Assembly (NCBI GenBank): GCA_950295325.1
Contig: OX485807.1
Span: 3,600,501-3,664,500 of the forward strand
Direction: 5' to 3'
Length of the DNA stretch: 64,000 nt
Source of the DNA: Polytrichum commune
Lineage: Eukaryota; Streptophyta; Polytrichopsida; Polytrichales; Polytrichaceae
Of the stretch, positions 10,393 through 23,840 are shown piece after piece. Each line of letters opens with the position of its first letter. Position 1 is the stretch's first letter. Position numbers and translations under genes: made by a program. The notes below the pieces were generated by a model that worked only from the letters and a program-made list of their open reading frames with translations, made no database searches and was not told the origin of the DNA.

Positions 10393-11030
10393 ACCATTAT
10401 GATTGCTGCATTCATAACAGTTACTTTAAACACCACAATTCACAACAACTGTTATAGTGTTGAAGATGGCTTCACATTTGCATCATGCTTATTTGTATAC
10501 AAATCGTCTGCCACTGTGTATTGATGAAAAGTCATTTTAGGCATCTTGGTGTGGCTCTCTACACAATTGGCCTTCACTAGCTATGAGCTACCTTAAGTGT
10601 TGCTTAAGAAGCAGGCAACCCACTCGCCTAAGTGAGTCATCAACGCATTTTGGCATGATGTCAAGTGGAAGGTCAACGTTCCTTTTGTACCCAAAATCCA
10701 AGGCACACAGATCCTGTGTTAAGTCTGTTGTTCAGACCCTGCTGACGTGTGATTATGTGACTAATGCTGTCGTCATAAATGTTGTTTACATTGTACAGTT
10801 GTACGCGGATTAGGTCCATAAACAAGGTAAAGCAAAGTCGACTAGATACAGCAGTATCAAACAAGCTTGATCTCCCCAAGTTGATTCCTTTGGCCAAAAA
10901 GTGCGAGTCCAACACACACCACTGCTTAAGCAATCCCAGTTAAGGATATTTATATATAGGTATTGATGAAGCTTCTCTTGGGCTCACACCTTGCTTTTGT
11001 GTAGGAGATTGTAGACCAACACGGTTGTAC

Positions 11031-14000
11031 TTAGTAGACACCAACCTTTCTACCAGGTATGAAGGGTTTTCCAAGTACATCTGAATCCTCTTGCTTGCTT
11101 TCACCTAGCCACGATTCAATTTCTTCAATTTCTTTTGGCACAGAGGCTGTGAGTACCTGGAAATAGCAGAGGTTGCAAGTCAGTTTGAATGCATATAGTT
11201 TTCTTGATTTCTGCTTCTCAAACAGAAACGTACCATCTTATCATCCAAATAGTACTGCTCCGTAAATGCTAAGTAGTACCTCATAGCCTGTAGCAGTGAT
11301 GAGAATCTCATCTTCTATCCTGATTCCAATACCTCGGAATCTGCGTAAGGAAAAGAGAAGAAAAAAAGCCTGCATGAATTCTTTTGGTGTTCACATCTGC
11401 ATTCTAAAGTCAGTAGATTTCACGTAACTCGAGAGACCTTTCATATGGTTATGGACTATAGGTGTGTGAGCCTGGACATGACTTTTCACAAATAATTGAA
11501 AAAGGAAAGAAAAGTGCAAGACATATTCAACAAGATTCTTTCTAATAGAATGATTGTGCCTCAAAAATTCCTCCACTTATGACCAAACCAAACTTTCAGA
11601 TAGACACAGAAGACGCACCTATCAGGAATAATCTGCTTGACAGGAATGTAGAGGCCAGGTTCAATAGTGATTACCTGCTCAAGTACAATTGTTGTCCAAT
11701 TATGAGTACTTTCACTCAAAGTGCGAGTCACAAATATGGGATATCACCGTGTGCCAATCATTTATGTCACAGTTTAACAATGGAATAGGTCAGAAGAGTT
11801 AAGCTCAAGATCCGAAGATCGACATCGTCAATGCTTGCAAAACTAGCAGATTAGGCATTCATGTAGGTCACTATGAAGTTACCACTCCAGGCTGAAGTGG
11901 TCGATCCAAGCTGACTGTAGAGCAATCATGGACATCCATACCAAGATAATGCCCTGTCATGACCACCATATCCAACTTGTGATGATTTTATCCCCAAAGA
12001 AAGAGACAAGGGAATCAAAGAAAGCGACAAAGGGGATTGGGGGTGAAGAGAACTCACCAATCTGGGTTCTATTAAAGTTGTAGAACTGCAGTAAATTAAA
12101 TGGGCCTTTAACAAGTCCCAACTGCACAAGACCTTCCCAAAGCAGCGCAACCTGCAAATGCACATTTCATTTTTTACAATAATGGCTTAATCTGCATCCT
12201 TCCATAATGGGAACTGATGACCTTTCCTTGCATGAGACCTATCAAGTGCACTGCTGTAACAGCAATGTCCCCTGCCCTCAAACTTGAACATTTTGAACAT
12301 CAAGCAAAGTGACGTGTGCACCCATTCCTGTAGTCTAACTGACGTTTTCTATAGATGAGAGTGGAATATAGGTCACTGCATTAGCTAAAGTTTAATCAAG
12401 ACTACAGAATGAAAACCCAGTGCAAACAAAATGAGCACTTTCTTTTATAATGTCTTAAATACTTTGAGGTGACAGTACTGCTACTGGTTCAATGAATGTG
12501 AAATGGGACGAAGAACTTACAGAATGGTTGTGTATTTGTGATAATGTAACACCTGGACGACACATCTTGAAACACTCTTTCATTACATCCAGAATGACGT
12601 TGTATACTTCTCTCTGAGCCAACCAAGAGTCTCAGAAATCTTCATTCGAACAGTCTCAAACACATGATCCACAACATGAATTTGACTGTCACTCAATTTA
12701 TGACATCAAACTTTGGCTCAGTAAATAGAATGCGTTAGAGCAAGGATACTCCAATTCTCATGCAGCGCCACATACTGATGCAAATCATCTTGTCCAGTAG
12801 CTACTCCTGGACCTGCCCTTATTTGTGACTGACATACATCGATAAAGAAAATGAATGTCCATACATTCTTTATGGTTCAATATTACATCGGGCAAGCCAA
12901 TATGAAGGATCTTAGTGGATGGTGTACCTGAGCAGCAGTAAAGTAGCCACAAGGAGGCCAAGTCCGAGTCATGTCACTGACGTAGCCATGTAACTCACAA
13001 CCCACATCCATGAGCACCAAACTTTCACGTGCAATCTGCTTATCCAGACCAAAAAGGCGATTTAAATAGGAGTTGTTTATGTTCCTTCAGTCAACCGTGA
13101 AGCTGCATAGTGGCAATCCACTTCATCCTAAAAGGTCTTCCACCAGGGAGTGACCACATGGACGGAAACTACCAAATTCTTTCCGAAACACTAAATATAC
13201 AAACTCTGTTTCTCCATTCGCAGTGCTAGTATCCCACTTAGAGCTTCCAGTGAGTAACCACTGGTGTATTTGAACTTTAATACCATTGTGCTTTGATAAA
13301 ATACATCTCTTTGCTGTTAAGATTACACAAGTAGAGAGGGTGCAATAGACTCACTTGCTTATCATTTCGAGAGTAGTGGATGACAGTCCCATTTGCTCCT
13401 CCACCAACAACTGACGGAAACCTGCCAATCATCCATTGCTTACGTTACAAGGCATGCACAAATTTCCTTAAGACCATGCATAAAAATGGCACATCAAAAT
13501 ACAAAATACAAAATGTTCATCAGCAAAGGACTCAACAGACATTACTTGTCGACATCCAACTCAAATCTAATTACTTACGCCATCATTTGGGCTCCTCTTA
13601 TTTTACACTCATACTCCACAGTGGCTGCCAAGAAGTGTTCATGCTGCCAAACTCTTGAGATTTGCATGCTGTGCCGCACAGCCTGTTGCCCATAGAGCAC
13701 CCATTAGCCATTCAACAGTTCAAAAAACATTCTTGCCATCAATTTCCGTTAATAATGGTAAATCAGGGCATGCATCAGCAGCATGACACCAAAATGTTGT
13801 TCAAAGCTTTTGCAAAGTCATTTGATCCTGGTAATGTTGACTGAAGCAGGCATTAAACAAACCTGGCAGGTGATTGATGCAGCTTGCCGCATAAGCTGCA
13901 GCTCTGAAGTTGATTTAATCCACCGCACAATGTGAGTATACCTGCTGAGGCTCCGAACTTTACCTTGCTGCAATGCAGTCTGAAATACTGGTAGCCTCAA

Positions 14001-15600
14001 AACAAGTGGATTAAGTGTAGATAAATCACAAAATATTGATTTCACGCTTCCAATCATGTCTGGCAACACCTGTAGCATAAGCCAGTTATTAGTAAGGTGC
14101 TAGTAAAGGTTGCAGCTAAAAGTAATGCTAGCGCCTCTCTAAAACCCTTGACAAGCTATTGGGGCCAATAGACTGGAATACCTGCGGAAGAAGTTGCAAT
14201 GAGTGAGTGCGGCTGGCTCCAAAGACACGACTGGCCTCCTCGGTGCCTGCCAGTTTACCCGCCCAGACCTCTCTCTATGGAGAGCCCGTGCTTTATGTCA
14301 ATACGTGTGTGTCAATGTGTACAACTTCGTTGCCCACACTTGATTTCACTTGCTCTTGCTAAATACAGAGCATGTAGCAGGGCTCAATATTGACGATCAA
14401 TGCACAACATAAGGTACAAACGAAGTACAGATTGCACAAAGAGGTAGTTCAGAAATTTACTCTAACCATGAGGTTATGAGTGCTACTTGAAATCAGAGTA
14501 GCAGCCAGCTATAAGCACTGATCTTCATACCTCGGGGTCTCGGTCTGGCATAAACATGCACAGATCAGTATGATCATCAAGCACGGCAATGCCTTCAGGT
14601 TGTTGGCACCCTGTGAAGTAAAGGTAGTCAGCATCTTGTCGAAATGGATATGGCACAACGTCCGTCATTTGTTTCACAGGGGCAGCTGCTAGGATGACCA
14701 GGCTCTCGGTAGGTAAGTAGGACCGAAGAGCTTTTCTCCTATCAGCAAATTCAGCAAGAGTAATTCCCGGAAATAGTTGTTCTGCTGCAAGCAACTGCCC
14801 TCCTTGCACATATTCACAAAATGATGCAAATATCACTAACCCTAATTTTCCTTTCATTACTTGCTCTGACCCAATCTACGAAAGGTGAAATTCCAACGGG
14901 GCTTCTCTTGCACTCGTCTTTCGTTCATTGGAAGGGGCTAAAGTGATTAATTCATGCAGTGATCAAAAAACATGTACCTCGGGGTGTGTCTCAAATGTAG
15001 GTTGCCCCGCATCGTATGGAGCCGTCCATTGTTGCGAATAAAAGCGGACTGCCCCAACCAATTGCCACTTCCGGGGCCATACAGTCTGCGCTCCATCAGT
15101 CATCAGTAAAGAAAAAAGAAAAGAAAAAGAAATGTTGATGATCGTGTACCGACGTGAATGTGAGCCCGTTCTCCTTATACAGATCATGGTGATCCTGGAT
15201 AAGGTGTATTGCCACCTTTCGGAAGGTTATGGTGGAGGCGGGAAAATTGTCAAATTTTCTTGATTAGGTATGTAAGATATTTTTAAGGCATTTTGGTGTT
15301 TAAGTTTCATTAAGTTCCCCGTGGTGGGTTTAAAAAATTTCAGTTGTTAAGATTCGCAAATGAGTGTTAACGCATGGCTCTTCTTACTACTGCCGTGCAG
15401 TTATCAGGAACAGACATTTGCTAATCGACAAGCACTTGCGCTTCCCGCCCTAAATTTCAGAAAAGTTTTACAACGAGCAACGTAACAAACCGCAGAAATA
15501 TATGCCGCAATTTAAATGCAATGACACAGCGATGTCTTCACTTAAGAACATTGGTAAGATGCTACTTACCACAGCCACAGCTTCGCTGTAGAGTCTCCAT
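11031..15600 (-). CDS. ICP55: Mitochondrial intermediate cleaving peptidase ICP55 (Xaa-Pro aminopeptidase 3 type), 14 exons
   Basis: M24-family metallopeptidase that removes one residue from mitochondrial proteins after presequence cleavage, stabilising them. Exons (5' to 3'): 15600-15570, 15090-14978, 14794-14531, 14268-14182, 14069-13863, 13682-13579, 13421-13355, 13035-12928, 12613-12521, 12151-12058, 11953-11883, 11674-11619, 11340-11280, 11156-11031. The sum is 1482 bases, 493 residues, a normal length for plant ICP55. The N-terminal domain holds APVKQMTDVVPYPFRQDADY. All five metal ligands are present: Asp301 (LMDVG), Asp312 (SDMTRTWP), His391 (GHYLGMD), Glu418 (TIEPG) and Glu441 (RIEDE). 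His284 (VIHYSRN) and His398 are also kept. A basic, acid-poor N-terminus fits a mitochondrial presequence and contains RFYS at 26-29. Exons 1 and 2 are the least certain: the phase requires a GAG acceptor at 15091, with a CAG five bases on that would break the frame. Confidence 0.92.
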
Positions 15601-17330
15601 GGCCGTGGAAAAATGCGCCTCCAAGCATTCATTTTCGCCGCCCGAGCAGTCTAAGAAATCGCAATCACAAACCGCTCAATTGTTGATGTCACAGTCGAGT
15701 GGCCTTTGCGGCGTTATTGACGTTCTCTAAGACCAGTTGCTACTACTCTCCTTTATCATATCATGAACTAATTTGACATTCCTAATCACACACGAGTGTC
15801 CGGTTCATTCTGAAATAGGCGGACTTTCTTTGCCGTAGCCTGAGGTACTCTCTCTGTTATGGTTATTGCGTAAAGTTCTTGTGGTCAGTAATTGCAAATT
15901 AAACTATATGGCAATCTTAGAATAGACTGACGTCAACCGTCCTAAACCAGAATACAAATCATGCTCCGTTGCCAAAAGGAATTAAATGTAGGACTCACTT
16001 GACATGCCACCTCTACTCACTCAAATTTCAATTGTGTGTTGGAGTGGTGTGAGTGGCTCAAATTTGCCGCAACTCTCGCAGTGCTCTTCGAGAGTGTTGG
16101 AAACAAATTAAGCCATATTTACGCACTTCTCTCGTTTATGTTTCAATCAGCTAAGATATTCGGTGGAAGAATTGAAAACTTCGCTCGAGCATCGTCTGAA
16201 TTGGCAGATAGTGTTGTACAGCTGCCGTCAATAAAGCTCGTCCACCAAAACTCCAATCAACAAAATTCCGCTTTGGACTGACTACTTTCCACTTCGTCTA
16301 CAAGCATTTTAGGGCATGCATCACCGAGCTCTCCACAGCTTTCTGCAGAAACACTTTTGCGGACAAAATGTGACATGGCCCTTTTGTTACATCTGGACTC
16401 CAGACTTCCAGCCATCATTATTCTGTGTTCCTAAAAATTGAACACGTAGAAACATCTTGCGTACCGGACTGATCGCGGGTCTGCAGTTGCTCTGCTAGAG
16501 AACAGAACCCAAACTCGTGGAAATATTTCATGGTTGCCACTGCGGAAATGTGGTCACCAGAGACAGATAATTTCAGGCAACACTCAAATCATGCATCTAT
16601 CATCACTGATTCTGTGGATATCTCCTACATCCCAAATAAAGCATACATTTACTACAACCTTCCAAAATGGTTTAATCAATTCACCCGTAACCACAGAAAA
16701 GTATTGCAGCAAGACGTCCCAACAACCCTCCAGAAAGACACGACTTCCATTTCAAAAAAATGCAGATGCACACAAAAGTTTGTAATCTATTCACACATGC
16801 ATCAATAGACATGTGAGTTTGCAATATCTGCAATGAAAACACACTTTGCATTTCTAAGAACCCCTCAAAAAAATACAATAGAATTCTTTCAACACCATGC
16901 TATGACAGCAAATTGTTACTTCAGCAAAACATGAAAGGATTGCTAGAATATTTGATATCTGTGAAATTTAAGATGGCAAGTCAAGTCTAAACTGCTTTAA
17001 ATACAGTTTGTACAATGTTTGTTGCTATTGTCATATAAATTCAGAAAGGGACCATGTGCCTAGAATGAGAGCTTCCAGAAGCAGACAGCGATGATAATAA
17101 TCTGTGCTCCTCCATTGCTGATCCCATGTTGTAATATGCCGCTTTAGAGTATAGATATTCTGATCTGCTCATATAACCACTTCTCCGAGTTTTTTCTTCT
17201 GCGGTCAACCTAGTGATTTCTGAAAAATGTAAAACTATTGGCATACACATGATTTTGACGGTTCCACATCTACTCTGCTCAATGGAGGAAGTAGTTGTGT
17301 CAGGAAATCTTTTTATCTCCGATGTCCAGT
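15601..17330. other. ICP55 upstream region and DUF3755 3' flank
   Basis: No gene is supported. A plus-strand frame at 16036-16281 (81 residues, mildly hydrophobic start) and a minus-strand frame ending near 16471 with a GTACGC donor-like site are possible fragments, but neither resembles a known family. 17000-17330 is probably the 3' untranslated region of the gene ending at 17331. Confidence 0.45.
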
Positions 17331-19672
17331 CTATGCTGCTGAAGGTTGAGCTGCAGGCTGAGGAAGAATGCTATCAGCAAGCTCTGAATTCATTTTGACT
17401 GGCAAGGGAGGCATTTGGCTCATTATACCTGGCATAGACATCATTCTGCATGAAAAAAAAATTGAAAAAAAAACTGTATGAGAAAAGTTTGAACCTACAA
17501 AGAGACGCTTTCCTAAACCCAAAAACCAAGAACTCACCCAAATAATGAATTGCTCAGGAAGAATTCAGGTTTTATTTCCCATCAAAAGGTCCTCACACTA
17601 ATTCATAGAACTCACCCATTCAAGATCGCAGTGATGTTGTCCCTCAACTGCACCAACAAGTCAGTGTTTTCCTGGACCTGTATGAAGAAACCGACCAAAA
17701 TGTCTTAAAAAATCAATTTCCAATATCCTTAGAGAAGAAGCTGAGAATATTGCACCAATTTCTTAGTGTGCAGATATAATAATAACAAAGAAGCAAATTA
17801 GCTTAAGGTTGGCCCTAATTCCTGACAAAGTTCCAAAATTTAATACACAACTTAAAAGAGGAATATCGTCAAATATATCAATACCTGGCATGCAGAAAGG
17901 TTTGCCTTAATCTGCACAATCACCTTTGAATTTTGCTCCAGTAACTTACCAGTCGTGCCACCTATAGCTGTTTCCAAATTAAACTCTTAGCAATCAGTGT
18001 CCAAACACTGCACTGTTCCCATCATATAGAAATATACAGACCAACCATTTTGTGGGTTCAGAGATGCTCAAATAAGCATTAACACACATCTACAGGAGAT
18101 TGTGGAAAAGGAAAGGGCTGACTTGTTCATAAGCACACCGTCTTTCTATCAAACAAAGTTGAGCATCGAACTTTGATTTAGAGTGAAAGAGCACATGTAG
18201 AACCACATATCTAAATTTTTTAAATTGGAAATCCCTGAGAATGAGTAATTTCAGGCCAAAAACAACAGCAAAGTGCCCTGACAGAATTGCAGACCTTCAT
18301 AGGTGATACCATCATCACTCTCCGTTGGTGGGGGAGGGGCCATGTACATAGGAACAACCGCTTGCCCCTGTTTTGATGAAGCCTCCACATTCTCCTGAAA
18401 TATGAAGTTACAGTTCTCTTACTGCTTTTTTCTAAATTCTAAAGGGGCCACAACAGATCCAAACAGAATATTGTGGAAATATCACTTGCTGTGTTGCACC
18501 ACGTCAATACAAGTTGCTACACTCAAGGTTAACCCTCCAATAACTGCAAGGCAGTCATTGGTCTGTCAAAGTCAGTACCTTCTTGTCATGAGCTTTTTTG
18601 GCAGCCTTCTGCTCCTCTGCTTTACGCTTAGCATCTTCATTTTTCTGCAAAATTTGAACTTCTGAATCAGAACCGACTTACATGAATTTGCAAGCTTAAG
18701 ATGCCATTACTATGCCAAGAAAATTGTGCAATCTTTTGCCAGTGACCCCTCATTGTCATCCCAAGACATGTCACTCCTCCTCAGTTATTACCACTAACTC
18801 TAGAAGTGATGTGAGTATGTTCAAGAAGTCTTACTATGAGCCAATGGCATCGCAGGGCAACATCACGAACTGTCTTGTCTGGCAGAAGGGCAGCAATTTT
18901 CACATACTTTGCGATATTGCTTGACTCATCTGCATATCTGCCATCAAGTACCAATAAATTGCTAAGGCTAAACTCTCTGTCACCAAGGTTCAAGACAAAA
19001 GTGAAGTTAATTTCCAACATACTAAAATCATTGTACCAAATGTCCATTCAGTGTGTATTTCTATGAAAATTGGGCTCACCTTCGAACAACAGTAAAATGC
19101 CAGGTTTAAAAGTAGGTATTTAAACTAAAGCCACAAGAACAGTTCTCATGAAGTGGCGGACAGACACAAAGAAGCAGAGCAGAATAGCTCTTCATAATTT
19201 TAGAATGTGGAATTTGTTGAGAGACTACCGTTATCAACTCTCTATCACCAACGGCTTAAGGCAAAGTGAAGTCAACTATGATTATAGGCTAAAATCATCG
19301 TACCAAATGTCCATTCAATGTGTGTTTCTATGAAAATCAGGCTCAGCTTCCAATAACGGTAAATAGCATGCCAACTTTAAAGGTAGTTGTTGAAAATACA
19401 AGGACATTTCCCGTAAATTGGCGGACAGACACAAAGAGAAAGAGCAGAATGGCTCTTCGTAATTGTTAAAACGAGAACCTCGATGAAGAGACTCACCGTT
19501 CCAGGCCTTCGTTGAGAGTGGATTGCTCAGAAGAGCTCCACTCTAAATCGAGGCCGGAATCATGGAGCAGCTGCTGCTGACGTGTAGTTGTTTCCCCTGC
19601 TGCATCAATCGTCGTCGCATCGATCGTCGTTCCCTCCGAGCCTTCACTCGCACTGATTGGTGGTGCACCCAT
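17331..19672 (-). CDS. DUF3755 family protein with SANT-like segment, 7 exons
   Basis: Plant-specific family of unproven function, probably nuclear. Exons: 19672-19497, 18937-18835, 18644-18579, 18394-18295, 17967-17885, 17677-17616, 17445-17331; total 705 bases, 234 residues. A Ser/Thr-rich start leads into a SANT/Myb-like stretch: LEWSSSEQSTLNEGLE, then YADES, YVKIAALLPDKTVRDVALRC (about residues 42-90). A basic helix with KRKAEEQKAAKKA follows (about 94-115), then a proline-rich link with APPPPTESDDG. The DUF3755 core carries AIGGTTGKLLEQNS, KANLSACQ and NTDLLVQLRDNITAIL. The end carries MPGIMSQMPPLPVKMN, typical of the family. The chosen ATG (MGAPPIS) fits relatives; an ATG-less upstream extension of the frame exists. 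Intron 1 is a tandem duplication. Confidence 0.88.
18968..19501. repeat. 267-bp tandem duplication in DUF3755 intron 1
   Basis: Unit 1 is about 18968-19234 and unit 2 about 19235-19501. The landmark CCAAATGTCCATTCA recurs at 19036 and 19303, and TGGCGGACAGACACAAAGA also occurs in both. Unit 2 ends with the exon 1 donor (GAGACTCACCGTT as written on the plus strand). Unit 1 has the matching GAGACTACCGTT, a decayed copy of the same donor. Confidence 0.85.
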
Positions 19673-22600
19673 GGGAATGGTCAAGAGAAGACAAAAAGGT
19701 TTAAGGTTCCCCCTGCCGATGCAGATCCACTTCACTGTACAGAGACTTGTTGTATACAATTTCCTTCTGCCACCTCAATAACTCTTCTGCTGCGGCAATG
19801 CACTTAATAGCAAGCGCCATAGCCGATCACGACAATCGTGTACGCACATACTTTTGTGCGATTTTTTAATCTCCTCACCCGTGGCAGTCCCTATCAAAAA
19901 AATCATTTCTAAAAACCACGGCAACAATATCCCTACGCCACTCCTCTCCTCTCTCCTCAATATAAGTCCCGATACAGCATACCCTACCACACGCGCCCTT
20001 TCCAGCCGGTACACATCGTCCTCTTACCGTAGCCCGCTTTAATGCACCGGGACGTCTAACTTACCTGCTTTCATTCAAAGTTCAAACCCCTCGGACCAGG
20101 CCACATCACGACCCGCTTCTAAACCCCTGCCCGAAAGCTAGCTCAACCCGGGCCGGAAAAGATGAAGAAAGAACACGATGCAAAAAGCGGAGCACAGAAG
20201 CGACAACGGCACCAAAAGCTCGAGGTGCTAGGTCTGGGAGTGAAATGCTCTGAAAATGCTCCGTGAACTGATTTCTTCTTCCTCTCACTTCAAGGGTTGT
20301 TCGATCGCGTGTGCGCAGTAGTGGCCGCGAAAAGAAAAAGCGAAAGCAAATAACCTAGGTAGCCTAGGTACGCTGGCTCCCAGGTTTTGGTCGGAACTTG
20401 GAAGGGCGCTGCTGACGGGCGGTGACGGGGACCTTGACGGTGCTGTGACGGGTGAAGGAGGGGAGGGGGCGACTGTGACAGGGCTCCCTCCTCTGGAGTT
20501 TCCAGTGTGCTCCCTCATGCCCTGATCACACCACACTGAAAGTGCATTTTCTCTAGGTGAATTAGGGCTGGTTTACACTATGGACCATGAAGTTGGACTA
20601 GGGTTCTACAAGGCAATTGAACCGGTTGCTAAAGTTGTCCCGGAAGAACTTCGGTTTACACTAGAAAGAAAAAATGTCAGAGGGACCATGTACATCGAGG
20701 TCTCCAAAATACAATTTTTAAGGTCTAATAAATGCACTGACATGGTCCAACAGATTTTGCGGTGAGAGAGAGGCAAGAGAGGTGGTCTGGTAGGAAAAGA
20801 CAAGGACCCATGGCAAAGAAACACCATTTGAATCAATTTTTAATGAAATTTTTTTGGGGGGGTTTGTGCATGATATGGTGGTTGCCCTTCAATACATAAT
20901 AACGTTAAAATTCAAAAAATAGTATAACATTATAATTCAAAAAATCCGGTATAACGTCTAAACCCAAAAACTAGTAAAACGGTAAATTAAATGAAAAATA
21001 TTAAAAATATTAAATTGAATTGAATTAAACCACTAGAACATTAAATAACATGAAAAAAGTAGAGATTATTAAAGACAGTAAAAAATGAAATTACAATATA
21101 CAATAAAATAATAAAACAATATGTTAACCAAAAGTTGTGTATAAGGTTGTTGTAATGAGCAAACTCTCATTTGTCTGCGGACCTGTTGTGGCATAGTCTG
21201 TGTAATAGTGTGTAATTTTTTTGGCAACAATGGAGGGATATCCTACAAATGAGGAATCACATATAGAGTCACAAGGAGAATGTTTACAAAATACAAAATG
21301 AATGGAAGACGTGACTGCAATGTATAGGAATAATCAATCATCAATTACCAAAATGTTACATGGTCCTAATCCGGTCTCATGTCCTTTTAGCACATTTCGT
21401 CCTTCGCTTATGATACCAATGTATAATTTTTTGCAAGCTTGAGAAATAAGAAAACATCCTAGAGTTGGCAAATTTAAAAGATTTGAAGCATGAATAATAA
21501 TAGCAACGACAACGACGACAACGATAGCAGCAGTAAAAACAACATCAACAACAAAATATGTTCTTGAGAAGAAGAGAAGGCATGTAACAAAAGAAGAAAC
21601 GTAGAAGTCAAAGAAAACGAAAAAAAATTATTGTATTGAGCTAGGGAAATTTGAAGAGGAAGAAGAAGAAAAAACGGTAACAACAAAGTGGACGAATTTT
21701 GAGATGTATCACTTCATTGCTATTCGAGAAGAAATGGACGAAGAATTCATCAAAACAACAAACAAACAAGGTATTTTTAAAAAACATTAGTAAGTTCTTG
21801 AATTGACAATAAGTTTTAAAGAAAAATGATGATTTTTTTAATCAAAAACTAACGATAAATGTAGATATATGTAGACCATATTTGGGCCGTAGAAGGCCTC
21901 GACCGGTTATCCACTAATTCCTTTGAACCTATTATATACAACCTCGCTTCTCTAATGTATATTATTTATTTCATATGAAACACTATAACTATAGAAGATT
22001 GTTGTTTTTACAGTTCAACATTGTTTTGACAAACCAAATCCTCTCCTATGTTTTTTGTTTGTGTTGTTGTTGTTTTTTGCAAATGTAAACATTTGGATCA
22101 AACTGCAGATTCGTTTGGTGGCTGCTATAAAAGATTTTAATCGAACTTGGTTGTCTTGTAAAAAAAATACAAATGCATTTTGAAAGAATACAAGTTTGAT
22201 AAGAAGGCAAATGAAATTTCTGAATCAGATAGAAAATAAGAATATAAATGGTTTTAATATATAGGTTAATGATTTGTTACTAGAGTAAATATACATAATC
22301 AGATTTCCACTAGTGCGACATAATCATTTCCAGAAGATGTTATTCCATCTATGCCTACATCATGTCAAACAACATCAATTACTACGCCAACAACAGTTGG
22401 ATTACAATATGAAAAGAATAAAATTAAAGAAAATTATTAATAAATTATTATAACATATCGTTAGTCATTCTAGAGTTTTTCTTGCATCATTCCAAGAATC
22501 TACTAATTTCTTGAAAAACATGGACAAAAATTTTGTTGCTCTCCTAGATAAATTATAATTACTGCTTTACTATATTGTATATCTCTCAGCATCCATATCA

Positions 22601-22934
22601 ATATCAATATTAATATCAATATCTAGTATACCATATTTGTTCCATATTTTATACTACCACAATTTTTTTGCTAGTAAGTTGTGCATTATAGTGGCTTCCC
22701 TTAGAAGATCATTTGTCTTTTCAATTTTTCGCAATAAAAATATATTAGTTTCTACATCATTTTCCTCGTCTACAATTGGAATATCTTCTCTAGCTAGAAT
22801 CTTTCTTTTCATTTCAACAATTCCTGTTTTTTCTCCCCGCATTTCACTGCCTTCTCGAAATTTTTCTTCAGTAATTTTTTTGGCTAGTTTATTTTTTGTT
22901 TGTACAATCTAATCATTTTCAATACCTTCATTAT
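19673..22934. other. DUF3755 upstream region, then AT-rich repeat-bearing DNA
   Basis: 19673-20540 is GC-richer and is presumably the promoter and leader of the minus-strand gene. A fragment near 20480-20530 resembles the end of the 310-bp units at 23841 (TTTCCAGTGTGCTCCCTCA). From 20880 the DNA is AT-rich with an AAC-rich stretch near 21490-21560 and an ATCAAT simple repeat near 22597-22625. A minus-strand frame at 22654-22842 could be a tail of the adjacent transposase, but this is not secure. Confidence 0.45.
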
Positions 22935-23355
22935 TACAATGCATAGATTGTGTAATACTATGCATGTTGCTATAATATATGGCATATTTATCAAAGGTAT
23001 CTTGGATCACTTCATTATCAACCTCCCTCTACCCTTTAAAATACCAAAAGCTTGTTCTACACACATTCTGGTTGAAGACTAGATAAAATTTTAGTTTATC
23101 TTTTTCCTTGATAATGCACTCTTCCCACCCTTAAACGGAGAGTACATCCAAGGCCTCGCTAGATACGTGTCATATCCTAAAAGTTTATATGGTTGGAATT
23201 TTTCTTTCTATACATGCCCGTCCGATTCTCGTCACTTGAAATACCGCCCAATTGTATAGACTTCCACCCATTGGAATTTATGATTCCAAAACATACAAAC
23301 ATGATCCAACAATTTCTTGTCAAATTGTTGAGTGAAATGACTTTCTACAATAATA
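22935..23355 (-). pseudogene. PIF/Harbinger transposase remnant (DDE_Tnp_4 type)
   Basis: Read on the minus strand, the segment gives YYCRKSFHST, later YLARPWMYSPFKGG, then RMCVEQAFGILKGR and PYIIATCIVLHNLC. These are the middle and end of the HARBI1/PIF DDE domain; the Glu of VEQAFG is the final acidic residue. Stops interrupt it at several points, including just before SSTRMCVEQ, and a frame change lies between the two halves. The N-terminal part and the inverted ends were not found. Confidence 0.75.
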
Positions 23356-23840
23356 GTCTCTCATAGTGACTTTCATAATGGGCCATCACCGTCCAACCTA
23401 TATGACAACGATGGTCATATCCTAAACTCTAACGTGCACATTTGAACACGCGTCAGAAGCATGGGGCCCACCCCCAAAACTTGTGGTTTGTCCATGTGGC
23501 GCAACTTTGTTACCCTACACTTATTTTTAGTCGTTGGAGAGGTAAAACAACTATACATCACAACAAAAATGTTGAGTAAGCTGAGATGTTGGTATGAACA
23601 ACTTGGCATCTGGCCGTGGTGGCATGCATCCCCAACTATTTCACATCAAGAAGTTGACGGAGTGTTGGTGTAATCGGGGCATCATGCCCTGATCACACCA
23701 AACTTTCCATCCAGTTCCAACCGTGAAATTGTTGGGGATTATGCTGAGAAATAGATGTTGACCCACCACTTTTCACACTATCACAACCCAAAATGCCGAC
23801 AGATGGTGCTAGAAGTAGCCAATGTGATCAACCCCCCTAA

